Assembly: GCA_001829495.1 (NCBI GenBank)
Contig: MIBJ01000029.1
Location: 1-36,912, forward strand
Reading direction: 5' to 3'
DNA: 36,912 bases
DNA from: Spirochaetes bacterium RBG_16_49_21
Lineage (GTDB): Bacteria > Spirochaetota > UBA4802 > UBA5550
Below are positions 15,996-24,134 of this stretch, one piece after another; position 1 is the stretch's first letter; each line of letters begins with the position of its first letter. Made by a program: the position numbers and the translations under genes. The notes beneath the pieces were generated by a model. The model had not been told where the DNA came from. It made no database searches and was given only the letters and a program-made list of their open reading frames with translations.

Positions 15996-17579
15996 ATGAA
16001 GGTTGTGACCGCAGGCCAGATGCAGGAGATAGACCGTATCACCATCGGGAACCGGGGCCTTCCCGCTTCCGTCCTCATGGGATTGGCGGGGAAGGCGGTG
16101 GCCGATCAGATCATCAGCCGTATGCCCCGGCTGAGCCGCATCGCGGTTTTTTCCGGAACCGGCAACAACGGGGGGGACGGGTTTGCCGCAGCGTATTATT
16201 GCGCCAACAGCGGCAGACACGCGGCCGTTTATTTAGCCGGCGAACCGGCTAAGATCTCCGATCCCGCAAAAATATATTACGATCTGTGCGCGAATTCCGG
16301 CATACGGGTTCTGCCGGTAACCGGGGCCGCTGATCTGGCCGGCCTGGAGCTTGCGGGATACGACCTGATCGTGGACGCGATGCTCGGCACCGGATTCTCC
16401 GGAGCGCCGCGAGGTATTATCGCGGATATAATCCGGGCGATCAACGATTCCGATCTCCCGGTCCTGGCGGTGGACGTGCCGAGCGGCCTGGGCTCCGACG
16501 GCGCGGCGCCGGACGGTGAAGCGGTGATAGCGGACGTCACCGTAACGATCGGCCTTCCCAAAATCTCCCTCGTCACCTATCCGGGCAGGCATTACGCCGG
16601 CGCCCTGCATGTCGCGGACATCGGCTTTCCCGCATCCCTCACCCGGTCGGATGACCTGAAGACCGATCTCGCCGACGATGAGTTTTTCAGGAATAACGCG
16701 GTGCGCGCGATCGAATCGGAATTCAGCGCAGCAGCGGATATCCATAAGGCGGAGAAGGGGCATCTGCTGCTGATCGGCGGGTTCGACGGCATGGAGGGTG
16801 CGATCATGATGACCGCCATGGCGGCCCTGGAGACGGGCGTAGGGCTCGTAAGCCTGCTCTGCACCCCCTCAAGCAGGGATATCATAGCCGGAAGGATCCC
16901 CGAGCTCATCACCATGGCCTTACCGGCCGGGGGGGACCCGGAATCGCCTGATCCGCGGCTGCGCAAAGCGCTTGAGGATATATTCAAAGCGCGAAGGTAC
17001 GGCGCCCTGGTTATGGGACCGGGTATGGGCCGCACCCCTTTTTCGCGGGCCGTGTTTGACACGGTCATGGATGATATTCACGGCTACGGCGTGCCGAGGG
17101 TGCTCATCGACGGGGACGGCTTGTCCCATCTCGCCGGGTACCTGAATAAGCACGCTCTTGATAAAAGGACGGAATTCATCGTAACGCCGCATTTCATGGA
17201 GGCTTCGCGCCTTGCCGGAATCCCGGTGGATGAGATCAGGAAAAACCGGCACCGCTTTGCCGGCGAGTTGGGCCGCAAGCTTTCCTGCACCGTTCTGTTG
17301 AAGGGCCCGGCGACCATAGTATCCGACGGCGGACGGCATATCATCAACACCACCGGATCCGCCGCCCTGGCTACGGCAGGCTCCGGGGACGTCCTTTCGG
17401 GGATAATAGGAGCCCTCTTGCTCAGGAAATTCCAATGCCTGCACGCAGCCGCGTTCGGGGCGTATATTCACGGGAAGGCTGCGGATCTTTACTGCTCCGC
17501 AACAGGGAGCGATATCATAAAGGCGACCGATATACTGCGCTACATTCGTGAGGCTAAAAGGCCGGCCGGTCCCTCGTGA
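15996..17579 (+). CDS. nnr: Bifunctional NAD(P)H-hydrate epimerase / ADP-dependent dehydratase
   Basis: A 527-aa repair enzyme for damaged NADHX and NADPHX. The N-terminal epimerase (about residues 1-220) has MKVVTAGQMQEIDRITIGNR and FSGTGNNGGDGFAAAYYC (substrate-binding NNGGDG loop), then AVDVPSGLGSDGA. The C-terminal ribokinase-like dehydratase (about 245-520) has MGPGMGRTPFSRA, VTPHFMEASRL (usual TPHxxE), VLLKGPATIVSDG and the end motif TAGSGDVLSGIIGALL with the catalytic Asp near 467. Length is normal for the fused Nnr protein. GGGAG lies about 10 nt before the ATG, which follows the lipoprotein stop by 4 nt. The stop codon itself starts inside a 50-bp palindrome. Confidence 0.93.
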   Translation: MKVVTAGQMQEIDRITIGNRGLPASVLMGLAGKAVADQIISRMPRLSRIAVFSGTGNNGGDGFAAAYYCANSGRHAAVYLAGEPAKISDPAKIYYDLCANSGIRVLPVTGAADLAGLELAGYDLIVDAMLGTGFSGAPRGIIADIIRAINDSDLPVLAVDVPSGLGSDGAAPDGEAVIADVTVTIGLPKISLVTYPGRHYAGALHVADIGFPASLTRSDDLKTDLADDEFFRNNAVRAIESEFSAAADIHKAEKGHLLLIGGFDGMEGAIMMTAMAALETGVGLVSLLCTPSSRDIIAGRIPELITMALPAGGDPESPDPRLRKALEDIFKARRYGALVMGPGMGRTPFSRAVFDTVMDDIHGYGVPRVLIDGDGLSHLAGYLNKHALDKRTEFIVTPHFMEASRLAGIPVDEIRKNRHRFAGELGRKLSCTVLLKGPATIVSDGGRHIINTTGSAALATAGSGDVLSGIIGALLLRKFQCLHAAAFGAYIHGKAADLYCSATGSDIIKATDILRYIREAKRPAGPS

Positions 17580-17627
17580 CCCCCATACGAAGGCGGGGAT
17601 GCGCATCCCCGCCTTCGTATGGGGGTC
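17578..17627. repeat. 50-bp perfect palindrome, TGCGCA core (copy 3)
   Basis: The 25-nt arm from 17578 (gacccccatacgaaggcggg, then gatgc) is followed with no gap by its exact reverse complement. It begins inside the Nnr stop codon and ends 19 nt before the next gene's ATG. The centre GATGCGCATC matches the centre of the palindrome at 7230-7261 (GCTGCGCAGC) in form, while the outer arms differ. It may be a strong terminator/processing hairpin between nnr and the next gene; no U-run follows. Confidence 0.8.
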
Positions 17628-17646
17628 TATGGCGAGGAGAAAATAT

Positions 17647-18054
17647 ATGAAAGAAAATAAAACCCCTTTCCGGCCGCCCTGCGCTGAATGCGGGGGGAAG
17701 TGCTGCGAATATATAGCTATTGAGATAGGCAAGCCGTCAACGAAAACCGATTATGACAATATCCGATGGTATCTGGCGCATAAGGATGTTCACGTATTCG
17801 TCGATCATAACCGGAAGTGGCATGTTGAGTTCAGAACCCCCTGCGAAAATCTGACGGCAGATAAAAAATGCACAATATATGAAAACCGACCCCGGATATG
17901 CAGCAGGCACGGGATCGGGGAGCAGGAATGCGAATTTTTCGCTTCGCCGTATCTTCTCTATATCTCGTCGCCCGGTCAATTCGAAGAATATCTGCTGAAG
18001 AAGGGGATCGACTGGCGGTTCAAAAATCAGGACGCACGGCGTCGCCGGCAATAA
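17647..18054 (+). CDS. YkgJ-type cysteine-cluster protein
   Basis: A 135-aa protein with the metal-binding plan of the YkgJ family: PPCAECGGKCCEYIAIEI near residues 10-27, then RTPCENLTADKKCTIYENRP (about 63-82) and RICSRHG. The cysteines CxxC-x3-CC, C and C are the conserved ligands, probably for zinc or an iron-sulfur centre. Biological role is unknown in general. The frame opens further upstream through the palindrome, but the ATG at 17647 has GAGGAG about 8 nt before it and starts right at the conserved core. A clear promoter for the next gene lies just after its stop. Confidence 0.85.
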   Translation: MKENKTPFRPPCAECGGKCCEYIAIEIGKPSTKTDYDNIRWYLAHKDVHVFVDHNRKWHVEFRTPCENLTADKKCTIYENRPRICSRHGIGEQECEFFASPYLLYISSPGQFEEYLLKKGIDWRFKNQDARRRRQ

Positions 18055-18058
18055 AAAA

Positions 18059-18067
18059 TGCTATAAT
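18059..18067 (+). promoter_or_regulatory. Extended -10 promoter for the M23 peptidase gene
   Basis: TGCTATAAT is a perfect extended -10 element (TGn-TATAAT) directly after the YkgJ-type stop codon. No good -35 is seen, which extended -10 promoters do not require. Transcription would start near 18074, giving a leader of about 42 nt to the ATG at 18116. Confidence 0.6.
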
Positions 18068-18115
18068 CAGGGTTTGGATTTAAAGATAATAGTTCCAGAT
18101 TCCGATTCCATAAGT

Positions 18116-19198
18116 ATGAAAAAATATTTCATTATAGCGGCGTTTCTTTGCCTTTCCGCCGGAGGTTCTCTATTATTATTTACAATCGTACTGCCCGGAT
18201 ATAATAAGGGAAAAATCGACGACGCGATCCGTCTTGAGGATTCCATAATCATCCACGGCATGCAGATGGAATCCGACACCCCGCTTTCGGACGGGGGCGA
18301 TGAGCCGGAAGGCCGGATACTATATGACGACTCGTTTGACGACGCGATTGCCGGTAATGACCGGGATGAGAAGCAGGCGGATTCGGATATCTTATTGAAA
18401 AAAATGAAGGAATTCGACGATCTGCGGGCAAAAGACCGGCGGTGGCACCTGCGCCGCTATAAAATCAGAACCATGGATAACCTCTGGAATATCTCCAAGA
18501 GGTCCGGAGTGGATCATCGCCTGGTCATCGATATTAATGGGATCACCAATCCCGGCATGCTCAAACCGGGAAGGCACCTATATGTTCCTTCCCGGAGCGG
18601 GGTATTCTATCAGGTAAAGAAGGGGGACACGGTATCCGGAATAGCAGGACGCTATAAGATCCCCGCAAAAAAGATAATCGCCCATAATCAATTGAAGACC
18701 GGGCTCATACGGCCGGGACAGAAGATATTTTTGCCGGACGCGAGCGGGCTCCCCGGGCGGCATATCGACGGCTCCCGGCAGAAAACGGAAACGGCGGTCA
18801 TTGCGGCCGATCTGCACGACTTTGTCTGGCCGTTGCGGGGGAAAATCACCTCGGGCTTCGGAAACCGCACCGATCCGATCTCGGGCCAGCGGAGGTTCCA
18901 TTGCGGCATTGATATCAGCGCGAACATGGGCACGCCGGTGGCCGCAGCCTCCGGCGGCAGGGTCATCTTCAGCGGGTGGAAGCCGGGGTACGGCAATGTC
19001 GTCGTTATCCGCCATAAGGGCGGGTATATATCCGTGTACGCCCATAACAGCAGGAATCTGGCCGACGTCGACAGCACCGTGAGCAGGGGGGAGACCGTAG
19101 CGTATTCAGGAATGACCGGAGCCGTTACCGGCGCGCACCTCCATTTCGAGCTGCGGAAGTATATAACGCCGCTGAATCCCGTGAGGTTTTTACGCTAG
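18116..19198 (+). CDS. LysM-LysM-M23 peptidoglycan endopeptidase
   Basis: A 360-aa envelope protein. It has one N-terminal membrane segment (KYFIIAAFLCLSAGGSLLLF), a charged coiled-like linker, two LysM modules (about residues 112-160 and 163-208; the second has VKKGDTVSGIAGRYKIPAKK), then an M23 LytM domain. The metalloprotease has ITSGFGNRTDPISGQRRFHC-GIDIS (zinc His near 262 and Asp), YAHNS and GAHLHFELRK (HLH near 341). All zinc ligands are present, so it should cut peptide cross-links, or activate amidases if the site is blocked. I chose 18116 over TTG 18074 because 18074 coincides with the predicted transcript start. The stop codon is directly followed by the next gene's ATG. Confidence 0.9.
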   Translation: MKKYFIIAAFLCLSAGGSLLLFTIVLPGYNKGKIDDAIRLEDSIIIHGMQMESDTPLSDGGDEPEGRILYDDSFDDAIAGNDRDEKQADSDILLKKMKEFDDLRAKDRRWHLRRYKIRTMDNLWNISKRSGVDHRLVIDINGITNPGMLKPGRHLYVPSRSGVFYQVKKGDTVSGIAGRYKIPAKKIIAHNQLKTGLIRPGQKIFLPDASGLPGRHIDGSRQKTETAVIAADLHDFVWPLRGKITSGFGNRTDPISGQRRFHCGIDISANMGTPVAAASGGRVIFSGWKPGYGNVVVIRHKGGYISVYAHNSRNLADVDSTVSRGETVAYSGMTGAVTGAHLHFELRKYITPLNPVRFLR

Positions 19199-20251
19199 AT
19201 GAAAAAGATTATCATAAGCATCGCCGTCTTTCTTCTCGCCTGCCCGGTGCGGGCGGCAACGCTCCTCCCGGAAGGCTCTTCCAGGCTCACGATCTTCTCA
19301 AGCACGACCGATACCAAGGGGGTGACGGCGGTTTTGAAGGGCAAGGTCATTTCCTACTCCTCCAGGGATGAATATGACCGGAACGACCTTTTCGGCAAGG
19401 CCCAGGATAAAAGCAAGGCTACGGTCAGATTATATGATGCTGCCGGCATCAATGAAGGAGATGCCCTGTTCATCATCGACAATAAGAACCTGATCATCGG
19501 CCGGATGACGGTCAAGAGCGTGTTCACGAGCGCGTCATTCGGCGAAATGCTCGTAGGTTACGGGAATTTAAGTCTGGGCACCGTGGGGGACAGGGTGGTA
19601 CAGCGGGCGGCTGATGAAAACTCAAAATATTCATATATCCATAAGGCGCGCGGCGACTACTATGAAAATACCGACAGGGAAGGAGAGGCCATAGAGGAGT
19701 ACAGCCGCGCGATCAAGCTCGATCCGGACAATCCCAATGCCCACCTGTCCCTGGGGCTGATCTATAAGAAGCAGGGTCTGTACCAGTTCGCTTTTCGTGA
19801 GTTTAAGGACAGCTACAAGCATCTCAACCGGATGTACGATAATGAGGATAAGTTTGAGCTGTTGAGGAACATGGCGGAGATCCGTTACAGTCAGGTGTAT
19901 GAATCCTTCATGCCGGAAAAGCTCCGGCAGACGTACCGTGACGAGGGGATCCGGTACTGCACGGAGGGGCTTCATATTTATCCCGAATCCGAGAGGCTGA
20001 ACTATCTCATCGGGATGTTCTACGCCCGGTGGCGGGAGCCGGACGACAAGGCCGCGCGCGATGCCTTCCTCAAGGTCGTGGAGCTCGATCCCTCCAATTC
20101 CGATGCATACCTGGTATTATCAAAACTCTACTACAAACATGATAATATCGGCAAGGCGCGCGCGTATGCGGAAAAGGCGCTTGAGGCGGACGCCCGCAGC
20201 GAGTCGGCGAGGATGTGGCTTAAAAAAATTGAAGAAAGACAACAGAAGTAG
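19199..20251 (+). CDS. Exported TPR-repeat protein
   Basis: A 350-aa protein with signal peptide MKKIIISIAVFLLACPVRAA and probable cleavage after VRA. Residues about 25-135 form a beta-rich domain of unknown type (VTAVLKGKVISYSSRDEYDR). The rest holds TPR motifs: AIEEYSRAIKLDPDNPNAHL-SLGLIYKKQG, AFLKVVELDPSNSDAYLVLS-KLYYKHDN and ARAYAEKALEADARSESARM. TPRs are protein-binding scaffolds. It begins directly after the M23 peptidase stop, so the pair probably acts together in cell-wall work; that partnership is inference. Confidence 0.85.
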   Translation: MKKIIISIAVFLLACPVRAATLLPEGSSRLTIFSSTTDTKGVTAVLKGKVISYSSRDEYDRNDLFGKAQDKSKATVRLYDAAGINEGDALFIIDNKNLIIGRMTVKSVFTSASFGEMLVGYGNLSLGTVGDRVVQRAADENSKYSYIHKARGDYYENTDREGEAIEEYSRAIKLDPDNPNAHLSLGLIYKKQGLYQFAFREFKDSYKHLNRMYDNEDKFELLRNMAEIRYSQVYESFMPEKLRQTYRDEGIRYCTEGLHIYPESERLNYLIGMFYARWREPDDKAARDAFLKVVELDPSNSDAYLVLSKLYYKHDNIGKARAYAEKALEADARSESARMWLKKIEERQQK

Positions 20252-20257
20252 CCCCGC

Positions 20258-20436
20258 ATGGTCATCTATGGCCTATTGCTTCTCCTGATCATTATTTCGG
20301 GAAAAAAGTGTACGAACACGGCATCATCAAACAGGAGGAGTTCATGGCGATTTTTTTAACCTTGCCCTTCTTTCTCATTTTCGGGGCGTTCTTTATTTCC
20401 CGGCTGATCAATCTTGTGATGCATGGCAGCATATAG
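20258..20436 (+). pseudogene. Small two-helix membrane protein, apparently frameshifted
   Basis: An ATG at 20258 opens MVIYGLLLLLIIISG, a strong membrane helix, but that frame ends at 20359. In the next frame the sequence continues sensibly as YFGKKVYEHGIIKQEEFMAI and FLTLPFFLIFGAFFISRLIN to a stop at 20434-20436. Joined, these give a plausible protein of about 60 aa with two membrane helices and a short loop, so one indel near 20285-20305 seems to split the gene. Alternatively the second half is read by itself: AGGAGGAG sits just before an ATG at 20344, giving a 30-aa one-helix protein. It follows the TPR gene stop by 6 nt. A sequencing error cannot be excluded. Confidence 0.5.
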
Positions 20437-20448
20437 GAGGGCTTCTCG

Positions 20449-20690
20449 GCCCCCTAAATCCCCCGGAGGGGGACTTGACCGCACCTTCAGTTTACCCACA
20501 AATTAATTTGCCCTCGCGGATAGTTATCGAACAGTAACAAAATTCTATTTGACAATAATGAAGAATGCTGGTACCCACAAGTCAGCATGGTGCCCGTAAA
20601 ACCTTCACCGGCCTGCGGTCACCTCCTCTCTTGGTAAGCGGGGAGGAAGGGAGGGAGTTCTTAAGTCCCCCTCCGGGGGATTTAGGGGGC
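20449..20690. mobile_element. MITE-like element with perfect 28-bp terminal inverted repeats
   Basis: The left end 20449-20476 (GCCCCCTAAATCCCCC, then GGAGGGGGACTT) and the right end 20663-20690 are exact reverse complements. The 186-bp interior has no gene and includes a TTGACA at 20549-20554 without a good -10. Each end is itself partly self-complementary (CCCCCGGAGGGGG). Size and structure fit a non-autonomous miniature inverted-repeat element. No transposase is present in the window. It sits between the small membrane gene and the PPC lipoprotein, so it may carry or block signals for the latter. Confidence 0.65.
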
Positions 20691-20745
20691 TTGATTTAAA
20701 GGCTTGAGGGTTGATTTGTGGTATGAGGGTGGAAGTGAGCATCAT

Positions 20746-22299
20746 ATGAGAATCGTATCTGCCGCAGCCATACTGCTGTCGATTATCACCGTCCAGTCCT
20801 GCACGAAAACAGAGCAGCGGGAGAAGGAGCCGAACAATTTTTTCGCCGAGGCAAATGAGATCACCCCGGACGCGAGGATCCTCGGGTTCATGGACACTCC
20901 GGCAGACAGGGATTATTATGTATTAAGCATCAGGGAGCGCTGCGTCATCGATCTTCAGGTATCCGGGGTCAGAGGGAGCAATCTGTCGGTTAAAATATGG
21001 AGGGGTGCTCCGGAGCCGAAGCTCGTCAAGTGGATAGACGACAACAGGAAATCGTCGCCCGAGCGCTTCGCGAACTTATCGGTTGCCCCGGGAACGTATT
21101 TCATCGAGATTCTCCAGAGCGACCGGGATCCCCAAAAGGAGAATAAGGAGTCCCCGTATGAGCTGGTATTAAAGAGCCGTGAGGCTATCGCGGAGGAAGC
21201 GGAGCCGAACGACTCCCGGGAAGAAGCCAATCATATCGATGCGGGCAGGGAGATAACCGGCTTTTTTTCGCCGGCATTCAACTGGATGAACACCGGCAAG
21301 GAGAACCTTCACCGCGAGGAGGACTGGTATGCGTTCACCGTCGGGCTCAAGTCGGACGCGCCGGTGCTCATGGATGCGTCCCTCTCGGGCGTACGGGGCG
21401 TCAACTCGGTGCTCTGTCTTTACGATGAGGAAGGAAATGAGCTTGCCTCCTCGGACAACGGCGGAGTCGGCGAGCCGGAGACCATCACCGGAGCCGGTAT
21501 CCAGAAATCCGGCAGCTACTATATTATGGCTGCCTCGAGAAATTATTCCGCCAACAGCGACGAACCCTACACGCTGAATACAACAATCCGGGAGCACGAT
21601 TCCGGCGTTGAGATGGAAGGCAATGACGACGTTGAAAGCGCCAATACAATCGTGAACAACCTTATCTCGGGAAGGATCAATTCAAAGAACGACCGGGACA
21701 TGTTCCGGTATCCGGCGGATGCTCCCGGCATATACCGGATAGAGCTTAAGTCTCCTGAGGATATGGACGCCCTGGTCACGCTCTACAACGGCGATAAGGA
21801 TAAAGTCATCGACATAAACAACTCGGGCATGGGGAAAAAAGAGGTTTACCCGAATTTTTACACCGAGCGCGATTTTTACATAGAGGTCTCGGCAAAACCT
21901 ATAGGGGGGCTTCCCCGGGGCGATTATTTATTGTCCATTACGCCTTTCAAGAATATTGAGTACCAGGAGCATGAGCCGGACAATGAGCTCTCTCAGGCAA
22001 ATACCTTAAACGGCAAAAGCATGACCGGATATATTTCCTCAAAGCACGACAAGGACTATTTTCTCATCGCCTCCGATTCAAGAATCAAGGAGAGATTCGA
22101 GGTCAGGGGCGCCAAAGGAGGCAGGATCAAGGTCTCGATCACCGATCCGATGGGTTATATCATAAAGAGCTTCGACGTATTGAACGACCGAAGGGTCGTA
22201 TTTTCCGAAATGATCGACAAAAAGGGATATATTCTGATAGAGGCTGTTGCCGAAAATTATGATAATCCCTATACAATCATACTCAGAGGCGTGCAATGA
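20746..22299 (+). CDS. Lipoprotein with four PPC-like domains
   Basis: A 517-aa protein with lipoprotein signal MRIVSAAAILLSIITVQSC (Cys 19). Four modules each begin with the pre-peptidase C-terminal (PPC) signature of an acidic E-x-N/D start, an [A]N-x-I line, then a DxDxY/F strand: EPNNFFAEANEI (about 28), EPNDSREEANHI (about 153), EGNDDVESANTI (about 291) and EPDNELSQANTL (about 410). Each contains a RDYY, DWYAF, RDMF or KDYF strand. PPC modules are normally carried by secreted proteases; here no peptidase domain exists, so it is a stand-alone binding or scaffold protein. The ATG at 20746 gives the signal; the upstream frame does not. It overlaps the next lipoprotein gene by 4 bp (ATGA). 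Confidence 0.85.
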   Translation: MRIVSAAAILLSIITVQSCTKTEQREKEPNNFFAEANEITPDARILGFMDTPADRDYYVLSIRERCVIDLQVSGVRGSNLSVKIWRGAPEPKLVKWIDDNRKSSPERFANLSVAPGTYFIEILQSDRDPQKENKESPYELVLKSREAIAEEAEPNDSREEANHIDAGREITGFFSPAFNWMNTGKENLHREEDWYAFTVGLKSDAPVLMDASLSGVRGVNSVLCLYDEEGNELASSDNGGVGEPETITGAGIQKSGSYYIMAASRNYSANSDEPYTLNTTIREHDSGVEMEGNDDVESANTIVNNLISGRINSKNDRDMFRYPADAPGIYRIELKSPEDMDALVTLYNGDKDKVIDINNSGMGKKEVYPNFYTERDFYIEVSAKPIGGLPRGDYLLSITPFKNIEYQEHEPDNELSQANTLNGKSMTGYISSKHDKDYFLIASDSRIKERFEVRGAKGGRIKVSITDPMGYIIKSFDVLNDRRVVFSEMIDKKGYILIEAVAENYDNPYTIILRGVQ

Positions 22300-22757
22300 G
22301 GATACGGTCGCGCACGGCTGCTTTGTTTTTTCTGCTGTCCCTGCTGTTCGCATGTTCGACGACGGAAAAAAAGGAAAAAGCCGATACCTACCTGAAACCC
22401 GGGCAATACAATTTCAAATTCGTCGGGTACGATGCCGATATCGATAATCCGGAAAATGACCGAAGGTCATATTACAAGGTATTTATCGACAAGGCCGAGG
22501 AGGGAAGGACCACCACCGGGCTTGAATCGCAGGAAAAGAGCTTTGAGGCGATGCTTATGCCGAACCGCCATCTGGTCACCGTGGAGAAGTGGGTGCTTGA
22601 TAAAAAAGAGGGGAGGTACGTCAAGCTGAACAATATCGAGCAGCCGAAGCCGAATTACGTCTATTTCACGCTGCCCGAGGACCGGGCGGTCATAGTCGAG
22701 ATGAAATCCACGAAAGACGGGGCTGCGGAGTTTACGGTGGATTTCCGGAGAGACTAG
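22296..22757 (+). CDS. Small lipoprotein of unknown function
   Basis: A 153-aa protein starting MRIRSRTAALFFLLSLLFAC, a textbook lipobox LFAC with Cys 20. The mature part is beta-rich and charged (YNFKFVGYDADIDNPENDRR, then YYKVFIDKAEEGRTTTGLES) with no catalytic motif. The start overlaps the stop of the PPC lipoprotein by 4 bp, so the two are translationally coupled and may form a complex. Its own stop codon shares bases with the stop of the convergent gene (sequence CTAG), leaving no room for a terminator between them. Confidence 0.8.
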   Translation: MRIRSRTAALFFLLSLLFACSTTEKKEKADTYLKPGQYNFKFVGYDADIDNPENDRRSYYKVFIDKAEEGRTTTGLESQEKSFEAMLMPNRHLVTVEKWVLDKKEGRYVKLNNIEQPKPNYVYFTLPEDRAVIVEMKSTKDGAAEFTVDFRRD

Positions 22758-23776
22758 TCGACCAGCAAAAAATCCGGCCGCTCTTTTTTCGTCACCCCTT
22801 TTGAGTAAAAGCTTTTCACCACCGCGAGCGGTATATCGTATTCCTGCCGGGCGTTCCACAATATAAAGCCGCTGATTCCCGAGTCATGAACCGCCAGGAT
22901 CTCCTCATGCAGGTATTTTTCAAAAGGGATACCCGTCATTTTCATCTTGAACGCCTGGATATAGGCCACGATCATCGCGTTCCGGGACCGAAGCTTCGCC
23001 CGGGTCGAGGTTGTGCGGACCGTGTAGTAGGGGTCGCTGTAGTACTTTTTGCTCCAGGTATAATGCGACGGGTATGCCATGGGGCATATCATGTCCACGA
23101 CCTTATCGAGGCTTTCGATCTTCTGGCCGATGATGTCGTCGGTGTTCAGGGGCACCCTGCCGAACACGTCCACCGCGATCCGGGCGTTGTAGCTCTTCAC
23201 CCTCTTCCGGGCGGCGGCCAGAAAATCCTCAACGAACTTGTAGCGCTGGCTGTAGCTCAGATGCCGGGTGCTGCCGGAGTCGTGAAAGCGGATATAATCG
23301 AACTGGATTTCCCTGAAACCGTTTCTGCACGCGTCCTCCGCGATCGCGAGCTTGTCTTCAAGGTAGCTTTCCGGAACCGGATATCTCCTAAGCCCGTCGG
23401 GGAACACGACTATCCGGGCGACCGGATGTATGCCGTTCTCCGTGCAGTGCCGGACATGAGGCTCCGGAACCATGCATTGTACGTTCCGCGAGCTCTGCAC
23501 GTCGAGAACCAGGGTATTGATGTTTGACGATTTAGCCTTTTCAACAAAGTATTTGAGCTTCGCGAAGTTGTTCGCCGAGGCCACGGTGAGATACAGACCG
23601 CGGTAAAATTCCGGATATTTATAAGAGCTCACGGGGTAGGGGCCGCGCTCATTGTTCGTCAATTGCGCGGAAGCGGTAAAATTGTTCACTGAGCCCTTCT
23701 GAGCGCCGGGCATGATTGTGTGTACGTCGCTTGCCAGGATAAAACTTCCGATGAGGAGGATGCAGGCTTTGTTCAT
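22754..23776 (-). CDS. Exported putative glycoside hydrolase (DUF4015 type)
   Basis: A 340-aa TIM-barrel protein. The signal peptide starts at 23776 (MNKACILLIGSFILASDVHT); GAGG lies 6 nt upstream. The body matches the putative glycosyl-hydrolase domain PF13200: YRGLYLTVASANNF, INTLVLDVQSS, GIHPVARIVVFPD, CRNGFREIQFDYIRF (about 149-163, with the Asp-Tyr-Ile-Arg barrel strand), AVDVFGRVP, VVDMICPMAYPSHYTW and the C-terminal GFILWNARQEYD. The substrate is unknown. It is convergent with the small lipoprotein gene, the two stops overlapping. The open frame extends to 23872, but the extra residues add nothing sensible. Confidence 0.85.
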   Translation of the reverse strand: MNKACILLIGSFILASDVHTIMPGAQKGSVNNFTASAQLTNNERGPYPVSSYKYPEFYRGLYLTVASANNFAKLKYFVEKAKSSNINTLVLDVQSSRNVQCMVPEPHVRHCTENGIHPVARIVVFPDGLRRYPVPESYLEDKLAIAEDACRNGFREIQFDYIRFHDSGSTRHLSYSQRYKFVEDFLAAARKRVKSYNARIAVDVFGRVPLNTDDIIGQKIESLDKVVDMICPMAYPSHYTWSKKYYSDPYYTVRTTSTRAKLRSRNAMIVAYIQAFKMKMTGIPFEKYLHEEILAVHDSGISGFILWNARQEYDIPLAVVKSFYSKGVTKKERPDFLLVD

Positions 23777-23961
23777 AATGACCTCGTACCTTGGATAAAT
23801 TCGATTTTTTATGCTGATGCTCGTACCATTAAGCAGCAACCGCCGACACTGGCAATAAAAAATAAGCAGCATCTAATAAAATATCGACACAGGGTATTGA
23901 CATTGAGTCATTTTTTTATTACTTATTAAAAATAAAGTATTCAATAGGCTTGTCCAAATAA

Positions 23962-23996
23962 GGATTGCTTCGTCGCTGGCGCTCCTCGCAATGACA
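23962..23996. repeat. Dispersed GATTGCTTCGTCGC...CTCCTCGCAATGACA repeat
   Basis: About 35 bp reading GGATTGCTTCGTCGCTGGCG then CTCCTCGCAATGACA. From memory, this sequence, or its complement starting TGTCATTGCGAGGAG, recurs in intergenic DNA of many unrelated bacteria. The stretch 23777-24134 is otherwise gene-free. A possible promoter TTGACA (23897-23902) with TACTTA 17 bp later points toward dnaG, but it lies over 200 bp from the start and its -10 is weak. Confidence 0.55.
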
Positions 23997-24134
23997 GTGC
24001 GGGGCAGTTTTACAACAAGTCCAATAATTTTTCTTTTATAAATCCGGAAAAATAGAGATAAGCGACCCGCCTAGTAACAAGGCGCAAAGAATGAGAAGAC
24101 GATCTTCATAACAAATTATTTTTTAGGTGCTCCA

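Noticed and set aside
16920-17732. 270-aa minus-strand open frame opposite nnr and the palindrome
   Set aside because: Nnr motifs on the plus strand are unambiguous; the reverse frame exists only because of the palindrome and GC-rich third positions.
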